A stretch of DNA of 64,000 bases from Tritonibacter litoralis. GTDB taxonomy: Bacteria; Pseudomonadota; Alphaproteobacteria; Rhodobacterales; Rhodobacteraceae. The stretch is taken from contig NZ_WIBF01000004.1 of NCBI RefSeq assembly GCF_009496005.1, positions 264,629 to 328,628 on the forward strand. The letters are read 5' to 3'. The stretch's first letter is position 1. Each line of letters starts with the position of its first letter. A model generated the notes under the pieces. It was not told where the DNA came from, made no database searches, and saw nothing but the letters and a program-made list of their open reading frames with translations. Made by a program: the position numbers and the translations under genes. Below are positions 52,483 to 60,739 of this stretch, piece by piece.

Positions 52483-52890
52483 TTGATCGGAATAGTAATC
52501 GTCGCCCATGGTGGCTTAGCGCGGGAGTATCGCGCTGCGGTAGAGCATGTTGTTGGCCCTTTGCCTTCATTGTTAACCGTAGCGATTGGTCCAGAGGACG
52601 ACCGAAGCGCCAAACAGAATGAAATTTGCGCCGCCGCGGATCAGGTTGATTCCGGTGGGGGTGTTGTTGTGGTCACGGATCTATTTGGAGGTTCGCCGTC
52701 GAATCTGTCATTGCGGGCCTGTCAGCCATCAAACCGGCGCATTCTTTATGGGGCCAATTTGCCAATGCTGATTAAATTGGCAAAATCCCGCGACCTTCCG
52801 GTTGCCGACGCGGTGCGTCAGGCCATGGAAGCTGGGCGCAAGTATATCAACACTCAGAACATTACCCCAGAAGGGGAACAGGCGCAGTAG
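52483..52890 (+). CDS. EIIA(Man)-type PTS protein
   Basis: 135 residues of the mannose-class EIIA domain. The phosphorylatable His9 is in IGIVIVAHGGLARE; also VVVVTDLFGGSPSNLSL. No EIIB or EIIC gene is near, so it is a regulatory rather than transport component, as in other alphaproteobacteria. The start is a TTG after GAGG; no in-frame ATG serves. It directly abuts the HPr gene. Confidence 0.92.
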   Translation: MIGIVIVAHGGLAREYRAAVEHVVGPLPSLLTVAIGPEDDRSAKQNEICAAADQVDSGGGVVVVTDLFGGSPSNLSLRACQPSNRRILYGANLPMLIKLAKSRDLPVADAVRQAMEAGRKYINTQNITPEGEQAQ

Positions 52891-53160
52891 ATGGTTCAAA
52901 AAACGCTCAAAATCGTGAATGAAAAAGGTCTGCATGCGCGGGCATCAGCAAAGCTGGTGGAGGTCGTCGAAGGCTTTGACGCCAGCGCCGAAGTCTCAAA
53001 AGACGGTATGTTCGCATCCGGTGATAGTATCATGGGGCTTTTGATGTTGGCAGCCTCCAAAGGAACGACTATTGACGTCGAAACTTCGGGCCCCGACGCA
53101 ACCGCCCTTGCCGAAGCTTTGGAAGCGCTGGTCGCTGACAAATTCGGTGAAGGGTTTTAA
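52891..53160 (+). CDS. ptsH: Phosphocarrier protein HPr
   Basis: 89 residues. His15 in NEKGLHARASAKLVEV is the site phosphorylated by enzyme I, and Ser46 in SGDSIMGLLML is the site for HPr kinase. Having both sites matches the hprK in the same cluster. It starts right at the end of the EIIA gene. No enzyme I gene is in this window. Confidence 0.95.
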   Translation: MVQKTLKIVNEKGLHARASAKLVEVVEGFDASAEVSKDGMFASGDSIMGLLMLAASKGTTIDVETSGPDATALAEALEALVADKFGEGF

Positions 53161-53195
53161 GACCGGGACCGGCAGCAGAAGACGGGACGACAAAA

Positions 53196-54092
53196 TTGGC
53201 GGATACCGCACACGACAGCAATAGCCGGGGCAGCGCTCCGGCAGAGGCCAGCACCGGAGAGGTTTATGACCGCCGCACGCTGACCTATGCGAATTCCTTT
53301 GACGATCGCTGGACGTCTTTGGCCATCAAAACCATGGAATGGCTGACCGGCAAGTTGACCATTTTGCGGATGGTCAAGAAATTCGAGAAGCAGAACGCGC
53401 TGTATCGCGGTCAGCGCTTCTGGCGCGGTGCGCTGAATGTGATGGGCATTGAGCTGACAACACCGCAGGCACAAATCGACAAGATCCCGACCGAAGGTCC
53501 GGTGGTTGTGGTGGCCAACCACCCTCATGGGATGGTCGACGGCATGATATTTGCCGACATCATTGGGCGCGTGCGTGAAGATTACCGGATCCTGACACGC
53601 TCGGTTCTGACGGGGCTGGATGAGGCGGCGACGTCATTTATGATCCCGGTGCCTTTCCCGCATGATCCAGATGCGCAACGCAAAATGGTCGAAATGCGGG
53701 CCAATGCCATGGCGCATCTGAAAGCAGGCGGTGTTGTGGCGCTGTTCCCCTCGGGCGTTGTCAGCTCGTCAGACAGCTGGTTTGGTCCGGTGATTGAACG
53801 GGAATGGAATGTCTTTACGGCGCAGATGATCCGCCGTTCGGGCGCGCGTGTGGTGCCGATGTTCTTTCCGGGTTCAAATTCGCGCTGGTATCAGATTGCT
53901 TGCCAGGTCTCGCCGATTTTGCGCCAGGGGCTTTTGCTGCATGAGATCGTGCGCTCTTGTAACAAACCGCAAGCGCCTGTTGTTGGCGAACCTTTGAGTG
54001 ACGCGCAAATGGAGATGCTGCAAAGCGATCCGCGCGGGTTTATGGCCTGGCTGCGCGAACACACTTTGGCTTTGGGTCAGGGCAAAGCCTGA
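53196..54092 (+). CDS. Lysophospholipid acyltransferase-family protein
   Basis: 298 residues of the PlsC/LPLAT superfamily, similar to OlsA/hemolysin-type members. The catalytic block is VVVANHPHGMVDGMIFADII, so the usual H-x4-D is spaced differently (NHPHGMVDG). The later motif is FPSGVVSSSDSWFGPVIE. It acts at the inner membrane on a lysolipid or ornithine-type lipid. TTG start 35 bases after ptsH with a weak ribosome site. Link to the PTS genes is positional only. Confidence 0.85.
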   Translation: MADTAHDSNSRGSAPAEASTGEVYDRRTLTYANSFDDRWTSLAIKTMEWLTGKLTILRMVKKFEKQNALYRGQRFWRGALNVMGIELTTPQAQIDKIPTEGPVVVVANHPHGMVDGMIFADIIGRVREDYRILTRSVLTGLDEAATSFMIPVPFPHDPDAQRKMVEMRANAMAHLKAGGVVALFPSGVVSSSDSWFGPVIEREWNVFTAQMIRRSGARVVPMFFPGSNSRWYQIACQVSPILRQGLLLHEIVRSCNKPQAPVVGEPLSDAQMEMLQSDPRGFMAWLREHTLALGQGKA

Positions 54093-54130
54093 ACCAAAGC
54101 GCCCCTGGACCAAAGCGCCAAGGGGCGCCT

Positions 54131-54168
54131 GCGGGATTTGAGTATTTTTGAAAAGATGAAAGGGGCGG
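54131..54168 (+). repeat. Interspersed intergenic repeat, copy 2
   Basis: AGTATTT, two bases, GAAAAGATGAAAGGG at 54141-54164, matching the minus-strand copy at 40373-40417 apart from the two middle bases. A GC-rich arm (GGCGCCTGCGGG) precedes it. Just upstream, GCGCCCC and GGGGCGC (about 54108-54127) can pair, and downstream GGCGG/CCGCC plus TTTTTT gives a possible terminator for the acyltransferase. Confidence 0.55.
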
Positions 54169-54198
54169 GGGCGCAGTGGGCCACCGCCTTTTTTGTGA

Positions 54199-55074
54199 TC
54201 AGCGGGTTGGGACGGGCGTCTCACCACGGTAGTCGTAGAAACCGCGCTGGGTTTTACGGCCGAGCCAGCCGGCCTCGACGTATTTGGTCAGCAGTGGGCA
54301 GGGGCGGTATTTGGTATCGGCCAGACCATCGTGCAGAACATTCATAATCGCCAGGCAGGTGTCCAGACCGATGAAATCAGCAAGCTCCAGCGGCCCCATT
54401 GGATGGTTGGCGCCCAGCTTCATGGATTGGTCAATCGATTCGACGTTTCCGACCCCTTCATAGAGCGTATAGACCGCTTCGTTGATCATCGGCATCAGGA
54501 TGCGGTTTACGATGAAGGCGGGAAAATCCTCGGCGCTGGCAGCGGTTTTGCCCAGGCGTTCCACCACGGTTTTGCAGGCGGCAAAGGTTTCTTCGTCTGT
54601 GGCGATGCCGCGGATCAGTTCGACCAGTTGCATCACCGGAACCGGGTTCATGAAGTGAAACCCCATAAACCGCTCAGGGCGATCTGTTCGGCTGGCCAGC
54701 CGGGTGATCGAGATCGAGGAGGTGTTTGAGGTGAGAATCGTATTCGGTTTCAGATGTGGTTGCAGGTCTTCAAAAATCGCCTGTTTGACGGTTTCACGCT
54801 CTGTTGCGGCCTCAATCACAAGGTCAGTGGTTCCGACATCAGCCAAGGCAAGGGAGGCGCGAATACGTTTGGAGGCAGCATCCATTTCGGCCTGAGTGAT
54901 CTTGTCCCGGCTGACCTGGCGGCTCATGTTTTTGTGAATCTGGCTGACAGCAGCATCCAGGGCTTGTTGGTTTACGTCATTTAAAACAACATCATAGCCC
55001 GAGAGCGCCATGACATGGGCAATCCCGTTGCCCATTTGGCCTGCGCCGATCACTCCGACGGATTGAATGTCCAT
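54199..55074 (-). CDS. hbd: 3-hydroxybutyryl-CoA dehydrogenase
   Basis: 291 residues, two-domain 3-hydroxyacyl-CoA dehydrogenase. NAD site GVIGAGQMGNGIAHVMALSG with D-type LNDVN, catalytic His in FMGFHFMNPVPVMQLVELI and C-terminal GVGNVESIDQSMKLGANHPMGPLELADFIGLD (shown in part). ATG at 55074 gives the proper N-terminus. It oxidises 3-hydroxybutyryl-CoA in butyrate/PHB or beta-oxidation-type metabolism. The 10-residue upstream frame is rejected. The ETF genes lie further along. Confidence 0.94.
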   Translation of the reverse strand: MDIQSVGVIGAGQMGNGIAHVMALSGYDVVLNDVNQQALDAAVSQIHKNMSRQVSRDKITQAEMDAASKRIRASLALADVGTTDLVIEAATERETVKQAIFEDLQPHLKPNTILTSNTSSISITRLASRTDRPERFMGFHFMNPVPVMQLVELIRGIATDEETFAACKTVVERLGKTAASAEDFPAFIVNRILMPMINEAVYTLYEGVGNVESIDQSMKLGANHPMGPLELADFIGLDTCLAIMNVLHDGLADTKYRPCPLLTKYVEAGWLGRKTQRGFYDYRGETPVPTR

Positions 55075-55226
55075 ACCACTGCCTTTCTGGTTTCTGCGTT
55101 GCAATAGTATCGGCGGTCAGCGCGGACGCAAGTGTCATCCGATCCGATTTAACGCAAATCCAAACATTAGCGAATTTGCAATTCTTCTGGCTCAGGGTGA
55201 GATTTGGGCGAAAACGGGTGAGAATT

Positions 55227-56042
55227 ATGAGCTACGCAACGGGTAACGCGTCAGCATCAGACGTAGAAAACTGCCGCTATGGCGGATCGCGCTTGTCGGT
55301 TCGTGGGCCAGAGCGCCCCTTGGATCAGCCGTATCTGGCTTTCCTCGGCAGCACCGAAGTTTACGGACGCTTTATTGACACACCCTTTCCGGAGGATGTG
55401 GAAAAACTGTTGGGCATTCCTTGTGTGAATTTTGCGGCCGTTAACGGCGGTTTGGACAGTTATTTCTTTGACGCGACCCTGCGCGACGCGGCGGCGAACG
55501 CAGATGTGGCCATTGTTCAGGTGATGGGGGCGCAAAACCTGTCCAATGAGTTCTTCAAAGTGCACCCGCGGCGCAATGACCGGTTTCTGTGTGCCCATCC
55601 ACAATTGCTGGCCCTGTTTCCCGAGGTGGATTTTACCGAGTTCCATTTTAACCGCCATCTTCTCAGCCATCTGGCCGGGTTGGATCCGGAACGGTTTATG
55701 GTGCTGCAAAAGCATCTGCAGGACACTTGGGTCACGCGCATGCGGGAGATGGTTCGCGGATTTGCTGGCGAGGTTGTTCTGCTGTGGTTGCGCTACAGTC
55801 TGAATCTGAGCGGTAGCTTTGCCCAAGAGCCAGTTCTGGTAACCCAGGAAATGGTCGGCACGTTGTGTGCAGAAGTCACGGATGTGATTGAGCTGGACGT
55901 GGCCACCGCGGGTGAGGCGGATGATGTGGCCGGGATGGCGGTGGAGCCACAGGATCTGCAATCCGCCCAGTTGATGCTGGGGCCGCGCGAACAGCATCGG
56001 ATTGCCTGCTCGGTTGCGGAGCGTTTACAAGTTGTGATCTAG
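55227..56042 (+). CDS. DUF6473-like protein of unknown function
   Basis: 271 residues, soluble. The N-terminal pattern CRYGGSRLSVRGPERPLDQPY, FLGSTEVYGRFIDTPFPE and LLGIPCVNFAAVNGGLDSYF suggests an alpha/beta fold with an early Gly-rich loop; I associate it with DUF6473, known chiefly in Rhodobacteraceae, but this is from memory. It shows no signal peptide or membrane segment. GGTGAGA precedes the ATG. It diverges from hbd and is followed by a terminator. Role unknown. Confidence 0.65.
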   Translation: MSYATGNASASDVENCRYGGSRLSVRGPERPLDQPYLAFLGSTEVYGRFIDTPFPEDVEKLLGIPCVNFAAVNGGLDSYFFDATLRDAAANADVAIVQVMGAQNLSNEFFKVHPRRNDRFLCAHPQLLALFPEVDFTEFHFNRHLLSHLAGLDPERFMVLQKHLQDTWVTRMREMVRGFAGEVVLLWLRYSLNLSGSFAQEPVLVTQEMVGTLCAEVTDVIELDVATAGEADDVAGMAVEPQDLQSAQLMLGPREQHRIACSVAERLQVVI

Positions 56043-56068
56043 GCAGCCGAATGCCAGGGCTGAAATGA

Positions 56069-56098
56069 AAAAAGGCTCACAAAGATGCGAGCCTTTTT
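56069..56098. terminator. Intrinsic terminator after the DUF6473-like gene, likely bidirectional
   Basis: AAAAAGGCTC (56069-56078), loop ACAAAGATGC, GAGCCTTTTT (56089-56098). A-tract before and T-tract after, so it can also end the convergent etfA transcript. Confidence 0.9.
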
Positions 56099-56116
56099 CC
56101 GTTTTTTCTTGGTGCG

Positions 56117-57046
56117 TTAGCCCAGCTTTTCCGTCAGCTCAGGCACGGCTTCAAACAGATCGGCAACCAGACCAAAATCGGCAACCTGGAAGATCGGTGC
56201 TTCTTCGTCCTTGTTGATTGCGACGATGATTTTGGAGTCTTTCATGCCGGCCAAGTGCTGGATCGCGCCGGAGATACCAACCGCGATGTAAAGATCAGGT
56301 GCCACAACCTTTCCGGTCTGACCAACCTGCCAGTCGTTTGGTGCAAAGCCTGAGTCAACCGCGGCACGGGATGCGCCAACAGCGGCACCCAGTTTGTCGG
56401 CCAGGGTTTCGATGATTTTGAAGTCCTCTTCGGACCCAACACCACGGCCGCCGGACACAACAACGCCAGCCGAGGTCAGCTCGGGACGGTCGCTTTCGGC
56501 AACTTTGTCTTCAACCCACTCGGACAGGCCCGGATTGTCTGCAGCTGCAATGGTTTCAACGGCTGCAGAGCCACCTTCGCCTGCGGCGTCAAAGGTGGAT
56601 GTCCGGAAGGTGATGACCTTCTTTGCATCTGCAGATTTCACCACCTGAATGGCGTTGCCTGCATAGATCGGGCGTTCAAACGTGTCGCCATCCACAACGG
56701 CGGTCACATCAGACAGCACCATCACATCCAACAGTGCGGCAACACGGGGCAGGATGTTTTTGGCGTCTGTGGTTGCCGGTGCCACCACATAGGTGAAATC
56801 AGCAGCCAGACCAGCGATCAGCGCCGCGGTGGGTTCCGCCAGACGGTGACCCAGCGATGCGTCTTCGGCGACCAGAACTTTGGCCACGCCGTCGATTTTT
56901 GCAGCGGCTTCACCGGCTGCAGCCGCCGCGGCACCTGCGGCCAGAACGGTCACTTCACCCAAGCTTTTGGCCGCGGTGACGGCTTTGGCGGTCGCGTCCA
57001 GAGACAGTTCGCCATTGGTGACTTCTGCGAGAAGAAGAACAGACAT
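56117..57046 (-). CDS. etfA: Electron transfer flavoprotein alpha subunit
   Basis: 309 residues. The C-terminal FAD domain is clear: [54 protein letters not shown] and [16 protein letters not shown] ending (here [18 protein letters not shown]). N-terminal domain is alanine-rich. With EtfB it carries electrons from acyl-CoA dehydrogenases to ETF-ubiquinone oxidoreductase. The start codon overlaps the etfB stop (TAATG), so translation is coupled. Confidence 0.97.
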   Translation of the reverse strand: MSVLLLAEVTNGELSLDATAKAVTAAKSLGEVTVLAAGAAAAAAGEAAAKIDGVAKVLVAEDASLGHRLAEPTAALIAGLAADFTYVVAPATTDAKNILPRVAALLDVMVLSDVTAVVDGDTFERPIYAGNAIQVVKSADAKKVITFRTSTFDAAGEGGSAAVETIAAADNPGLSEWVEDKVAESDRPELTSAGVVVSGGRGVGSEEDFKIIETLADKLGAAVGASRAAVDSGFAPNDWQVGQTGKVVAPDLYIAVGISGAIQHLAGMKDSKIIVAINKDEEAPIFQVADFGLVADLFEAVPELTEKLG

Positions 57047-57804
57047 TACACAGCCCCCGCTTCTTTGAGTTTCTCGACCAGCTCATCGACCGAGCCGACC
57101 TTGATCCCGGCGGCGCGCGCCTCGGGTTCTTTGGTTTCCACCACGGTCAGGCGCGGTGTGACATCAACACCAAAGTCAGCGGCTGTTTTCTCATCCAGCG
57201 GCTTTTTCTTGGCCTTCATGATGTTGGGCAGCGAGGCATAGCGCGGCTCGTTCAGGCGCAGGTCCACGGTCACGATGGCAGGCATCTTGACGCTGATGGT
57301 CTGCAGACCGCCGTCTACCTCACGGGTGACTTTGGCGGTGTCGCCTTCAACGTCCAGCTCGGACGCAAAGGTCGCCTGCGACCAACCCAGAAGCGCCGAC
57401 ACCATTTGGCCGGTTGCGTTCATGTCATTGTCGATCGCCTGCTTGCCTGCCAGAACCAGACCGGGCTGCTCTTCTTCGACAACTTTGGCCAGGATCTTGG
57501 CAACGGCCAGCGGTTCGATGTCCTGGTGCACGTCATCTGCAGCAACAACCAGGATCGCACGGTCTGCACCCATCGCCAGGGCGGTGCGCAGAGTTTCCTG
57601 TGCTTGCTTCACGCCGATGGAGACAGCAACAACTTCGTCGGCCTTGCCAGCTTCTTTCAGACGGATGGCTTCTTCGACGGCAATCTCGTCAAAGGGGTTC
57701 ATCGACATCTTTACGTTTGCGAGATCAACACCGCTGCCGTCCGCTTTTACACGAACCTTCACGTTATAATCGATCACGCGTTTGACAGGTACGAGGACCT
57801 TCAT
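57046..57804 (-). CDS. etfB: Electron transfer flavoprotein beta subunit
   Basis: 252 residues. Marks: [26 protein letters not shown] at the start, [22 protein letters not shown] region (here [20 protein letters not shown]), [21 protein letters not shown] and the recognition loop [17 protein letters not shown]. Binds AMP and contacts partner dehydrogenases. GGAGAAAACG precedes the ATG. First gene of etfB-etfA. Confidence 0.97.
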   Translation of the reverse strand: MKVLVPVKRVIDYNVKVRVKADGSGVDLANVKMSMNPFDEIAVEEAIRLKEAGKADEVVAVSIGVKQAQETLRTALAMGADRAILVVAADDVHQDIEPLAVAKILAKVVEEEQPGLVLAGKQAIDNDMNATGQMVSALLGWSQATFASELDVEGDTAKVTREVDGGLQTISVKMPAIVTVDLRLNEPRYASLPNIMKAKKKPLDEKTAADFGVDVTPRLTVVETKEPEARAAGIKVGSVDELVEKLKEAGAV

Positions 57805-58112
57805 GGGCGTTTTCTCCTTAACAATGTAGCCAGTCCAGAATTTGGGTGGCCGCTATGCTCTCGCAGCGTTGATAGCCGCTGCGTGCCCCGATCAACAGGG
57901 CAAAATCGTCATGTTGTGGTCTAGGGACGTCGCGTTTGCAAAAAACACGGCAAAAAAAACCTTGTTTCAGGGGTGTTTGCAGCCGTCAATGAGGTGCGAC
58001 CTTCTGCGCAATAAAGTTACAGAGTTTGCGGATTTTTTGCAATATTCACAGTGTGTGAGTGATTCTGTTGCGCTGCGCCGCAGAATCAAGGAACTGCCAA
58101 AGGCGCTGAAAG
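57805..58112. other. Gap between etfB and the cobalamin adenosyltransferase
   Basis: This 308-base stretch should hold the etfB promoter. A TTGACG-type -35 can be read on the minus strand at 57984-57989, but no matching -10 is convincing. Runs of A (about 57949-57958) and an AT-rich part (58010-58060) stand out. An open frame on the plus strand here (57842-58231) runs into the opposite gene and has no ribosome site or family likeness, so no gene is called. Confidence 0.4.
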
Positions 58113-58685
58113 TCAGCGGTTTGCACCAGGAACCCACAGCACATCCGCGGCACCATTATCATTGGCAATACGTGCGGCAACAAAGAACCAATCCGACAAG
58201 CGGTTCAAATAGGTCACAGCCACCGGGTTGATCGTTTCGACTGTGGCCAGTTCAGTGGCCAGACGTTCCGCGCGGCGCGCTACCGTGCGGCAGACATGGA
58301 GCTGCGCTGCCAGCGGAGAGCCGCCCGGCAGGATGAAGCTGCGCAACGGGCTGAGGTCGGCATTCATCGCATCGATCTCGGATTCCAGCCGATCCACCTG
58401 TGCCTGGGCCATCCGCAATGGTGGGTATTCGGCCTCTGCGTCTTTTTCCATTTCAGGGCGGCAAAGATCCGCGCCGAGATCAAACAGGTCATTTTGGATT
58501 CGCGACAGCGCGTCGTCGACCGCGCCCTCGGCTGCAAGGCGTGCAACACCGACAAACGCGTTCAACTCGTCCGAGGTGCCATAGGCATTCACGCGTGCAT
58601 CATGTTTGGCCACACGATCCCCATTGCCAAGTGCGGTGTCGCCCTTGTCGCCAGTGCGCGTATAGATCTTGTTCAAAACCACCAT
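58113..58685 (-). CDS. Cob(I)alamin adenosyltransferase, PduO type
   Basis: 190 residues. N-terminal ATP loop TRTGDKGDTALGNGDRVAKHD, then AYGTSDELNAFVGVARL, FILPGGSPLAAQLHVCRTVARRAER and YLNRLSDWFFVAARIAND. This is the PduO-type adenosyltransferase that makes adenosylcobalamin, needed for example by methylmalonyl-CoA mutase. It pairs functionally with cobC/cobD elsewhere in the window. The next gene on the minus strand, HIG1-like, starts two bases upstream. Confidence 0.95.
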   Translation of the reverse strand: MVVLNKIYTRTGDKGDTALGNGDRVAKHDARVNAYGTSDELNAFVGVARLAAEGAVDDALSRIQNDLFDLGADLCRPEMEKDAEAEYPPLRMAQAQVDRLESEIDAMNADLSPLRSFILPGGSPLAAQLHVCRTVARRAERLATELATVETINPVAVTYLNRLSDWFFVAARIANDNGAADVLWVPGANR

Positions 58686-58687
58686 GT

Positions 58688-58894
58688 TTACTGGCCTCCC
58701 TGATTGCGGAAATAAACAAAGCCTAATAGCGCAACGACCGCAATGAACTGGAACAGAATGCGTAGTCGCATCAGGCGGTTAGAGTTATTTTTATGGAATT
58801 TTCCTCCGGCACCAAAACTGCCGATTCCAAGGACCAACACAATGACGGTGACTCCTACGGCCAATAGGCCCAGGATATAGAATGGGTCGAGCAT
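58688..58894 (-). CDS. Small HIG1-like two-helix membrane protein
   Basis: 68 residues, two membrane helices (FYILGLLAVGVTVIVLVLGIG and LFQFIAVVALLGFVYF) joined by a basic loop with SNRLMRLRILFQ. The arginine-rich loop plus second helix fits the alphaproteobacterial HIG1/twin-transmembrane family, related to mitochondrial HIG1 factors that tune cytochrome oxidase; that link is inference. Two bases separate it from the adenosyltransferase gene, so they are cotranscribed. Confidence 0.75.
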   Translation of the reverse strand: MLDPFYILGLLAVGVTVIVLVLGIGSFGAGGKFHKNNSNRLMRLRILFQFIAVVALLGFVYFRNQGGQ

Positions 58895-58981
58895 TATTCG
58901 TCCTTCTTTGAGACTGAGTTTGTAAAATTAATAAGTTGTTCGTGAATTTAATGAGTGAAATTTGGTTTGGCGACCGTTGTC

Positions 58982-59812
58982 CTATCGCAAACCCATCAAA
59001 ATGCGGTCGATGGCGCGGGTGCCTAGGATGCGTTTCAGACGCCCGGCAATATGGGTGGGCGTGGTGACGTAATAGCGTGCGCGGGGGCGGCGGGCCTCAC
59101 AGGCATGGGCCAGTTTTGCAGTCACCGCCGCGGCGGGCAATTCAAACCGGTCCGGGCCGTCACTGTGATAGAGCCGTTTCAGCAGCGTTTTTTCATAGAG
59201 CGCACGCAGGGAAGAGTTTTCCCAATCCACAAAACGTTCGAAATGCGGGATCGAGTTCTGGCGGATCTTGGAAGTCACCGGGCCGGGTTCAATCAACGAG
59301 ATATGGATATTGGTATCCGCCAGCTCGACCCGCATGGTGTCGGTCAGCCCTTCCAACGCGAATTTGGTTGCCACATAGGCACCACGCCAGGGGAAGGCGA
59401 CAAAGCCCAGGATTGATGAGTTGTGGATGATCCGACCGTGCCCTTGGGCGCGCATCACCGGCACAACGGCACGGGTCAGCGTGTGCCAGCCAAAGAAATT
59501 GGCTTCAAAAATCGCGCGCAGACCATCTGTGGGCAGATCCTCAACCGCGCCGGGCAAACCATGTGCGCCATTGTTAAACAGCACATCCAACGTGCCGCCG
59601 GTTTCGTTCAATACCATCTCAAGGCCTGCGTGAATGCTGGCCTCGTCGGTGTAATCGATACGTGGGCTGATAAACCCTTCGGCGCGCATCCGGTCACAGT
59701 CCCGCTGTTTGCGACACGAGGCAAAAACGGTCCAGCCTCGCTCTCGCATTCCACGCGCCGCATCCAAACCGATGCCCGAAGAGCATCCGGTGATCAGCAG
59801 TGTTTTTGACAT
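58982..59812 (-). CDS. Short-chain dehydrogenase/reductase
   Basis: 276 residues of the classical SDR family. Cofactor motif LLITGCSSGIGLDAARGMRERGW, NNGAHG, catalytic Ser in NSSILGFVAFPWRGAYVATKFALEG with YxxxK. The C-terminal basic patch (ARRPRARYYVTTPTHIAGRLKRIL) resembles SDRs acting on lipid or retinoid-like substrates. NADP or NAD use not determined. Lies 33 bases downstream of the SH3-domain gene on the same strand. Confidence 0.9.
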   Translation of the reverse strand: MSKTLLITGCSSGIGLDAARGMRERGWTVFASCRKQRDCDRMRAEGFISPRIDYTDEASIHAGLEMVLNETGGTLDVLFNNGAHGLPGAVEDLPTDGLRAIFEANFFGWHTLTRAVVPVMRAQGHGRIIHNSSILGFVAFPWRGAYVATKFALEGLTDTMRVELADTNIHISLIEPGPVTSKIRQNSIPHFERFVDWENSSLRALYEKTLLKRLYHSDGPDRFELPAAAVTAKLAHACEARRPRARYYVTTPTHIAGRLKRILGTRAIDRILMGLR

Positions 59813-59845
59813 GAAAGAGCCCTTTGACCAGATCCTGCCTGGAAC

Positions 59846-60466
59846 TTATGGGGCTTTCTTGCTCAGCAGGGAAGCGGCAATCCAACCCACGCGGCCACTC
59901 TTGTCGACCTTAAGCCGCAGCCAGCCTGTTCCGCTGTCTTCGAGGACGATGACCTTGTCGTTGGCCAGCAGGCGGGTCAGGACCGAGTAATTGGTGCCGG
60001 GCCCCTGCCGCATATTGACCCGCGAAGCGCGCACAAACCGCACATCGGGGCCTTCAGGTTCAGGCCGAACGACCGGCTCAACCAGCGGCGCGACAGGTTG
60101 GGTTGTTATGGCAGACAGCCCGCCGTCCAGCGATACCAGCTGCAGCCCACCCGTGGGAATACGCCCGTCAAATCCAGCTGCAGATCCAAAAGCGTTGCCG
60201 ATCTGGGTCAGGTTGTTGCGTGCAATCTCCTGGCGCAGGCCGGGATTCGCGGCTGGGCGTTCCGGTTGGGCGGCGGGCACCACCTCTTTTGAGGACAGTA
60301 CAGGGGGTGGTGTGGCACGGGCCACCTGGATGGGTACGGCTTGCGTTTCACGTGCGACATTTACCGGTCCGACACGTTCCGCTGGGGCAAAATCGGCCCC
60401 GCCACTTAGCTCATAGAAAACGGCCCCTAGGCCCAAAAAACACACCACAACAAAGCGCATTGACAT
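59846..60466 (-). CDS. Exported SH3-domain protein
   Basis: About 206 residues: an N-terminal membrane anchor or signal (RFVVVCFLGLGAVFYEL), a Pro/Val-rich low-complexity linker (to about residue 135) and a C-terminal bacterial SH3 domain (VRASRVNMRQGPGTNYSVLT, then WLRLKVDKSGRVGWIAASLL). SH3b domains usually bind peptidoglycan. The ATG at 60466 has GGGGGAT eight bases upstream; ATGs at 60475 and 60460 are alternatives. Confidence 0.8.
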   Translation of the reverse strand: MSMRFVVVCFLGLGAVFYELSGGADFAPAERVGPVNVARETQAVPIQVARATPPPVLSSKEVVPAAQPERPAANPGLRQEIARNNLTQIGNAFGSAAGFDGRIPTGGLQLVSLDGGLSAITTQPVAPLVEPVVRPEPEGPDVRFVRASRVNMRQGPGTNYSVLTRLLANDKVIVLEDSGTGWLRLKVDKSGRVGWIAASLLSKKAP

Positions 60467-60739
60467 GACGCTCATCCCCCTGGAAACACACATAAAGTTG
60501 GCAGCTCGCAGGCGCTTTTACGCCGCGTGACCCAGCCTCCCCACACGAATCGACGGCTGGTGACATTCATTTAATCATATTTTAGCGATTCCCGCAGGGG
60601 AGAACGGGACGAATACTCCCCCAAGCGTGGAAACAAACTATTGATACTAGGCGGCCTCAATCAAAAGGATTGGATTAAAATCTGTGGACGGAATTCATGA
60701 CCGCTTTACCCTGATCGGACGGGGCAGTATCACATTTCC

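Noticed and set aside
57842..58231. 129-codon plus-strand frame between etfB and the adenosyltransferase
   Set aside because: No ribosome site, no family resemblance, overlaps the 3' end of a certain minus-strand gene.
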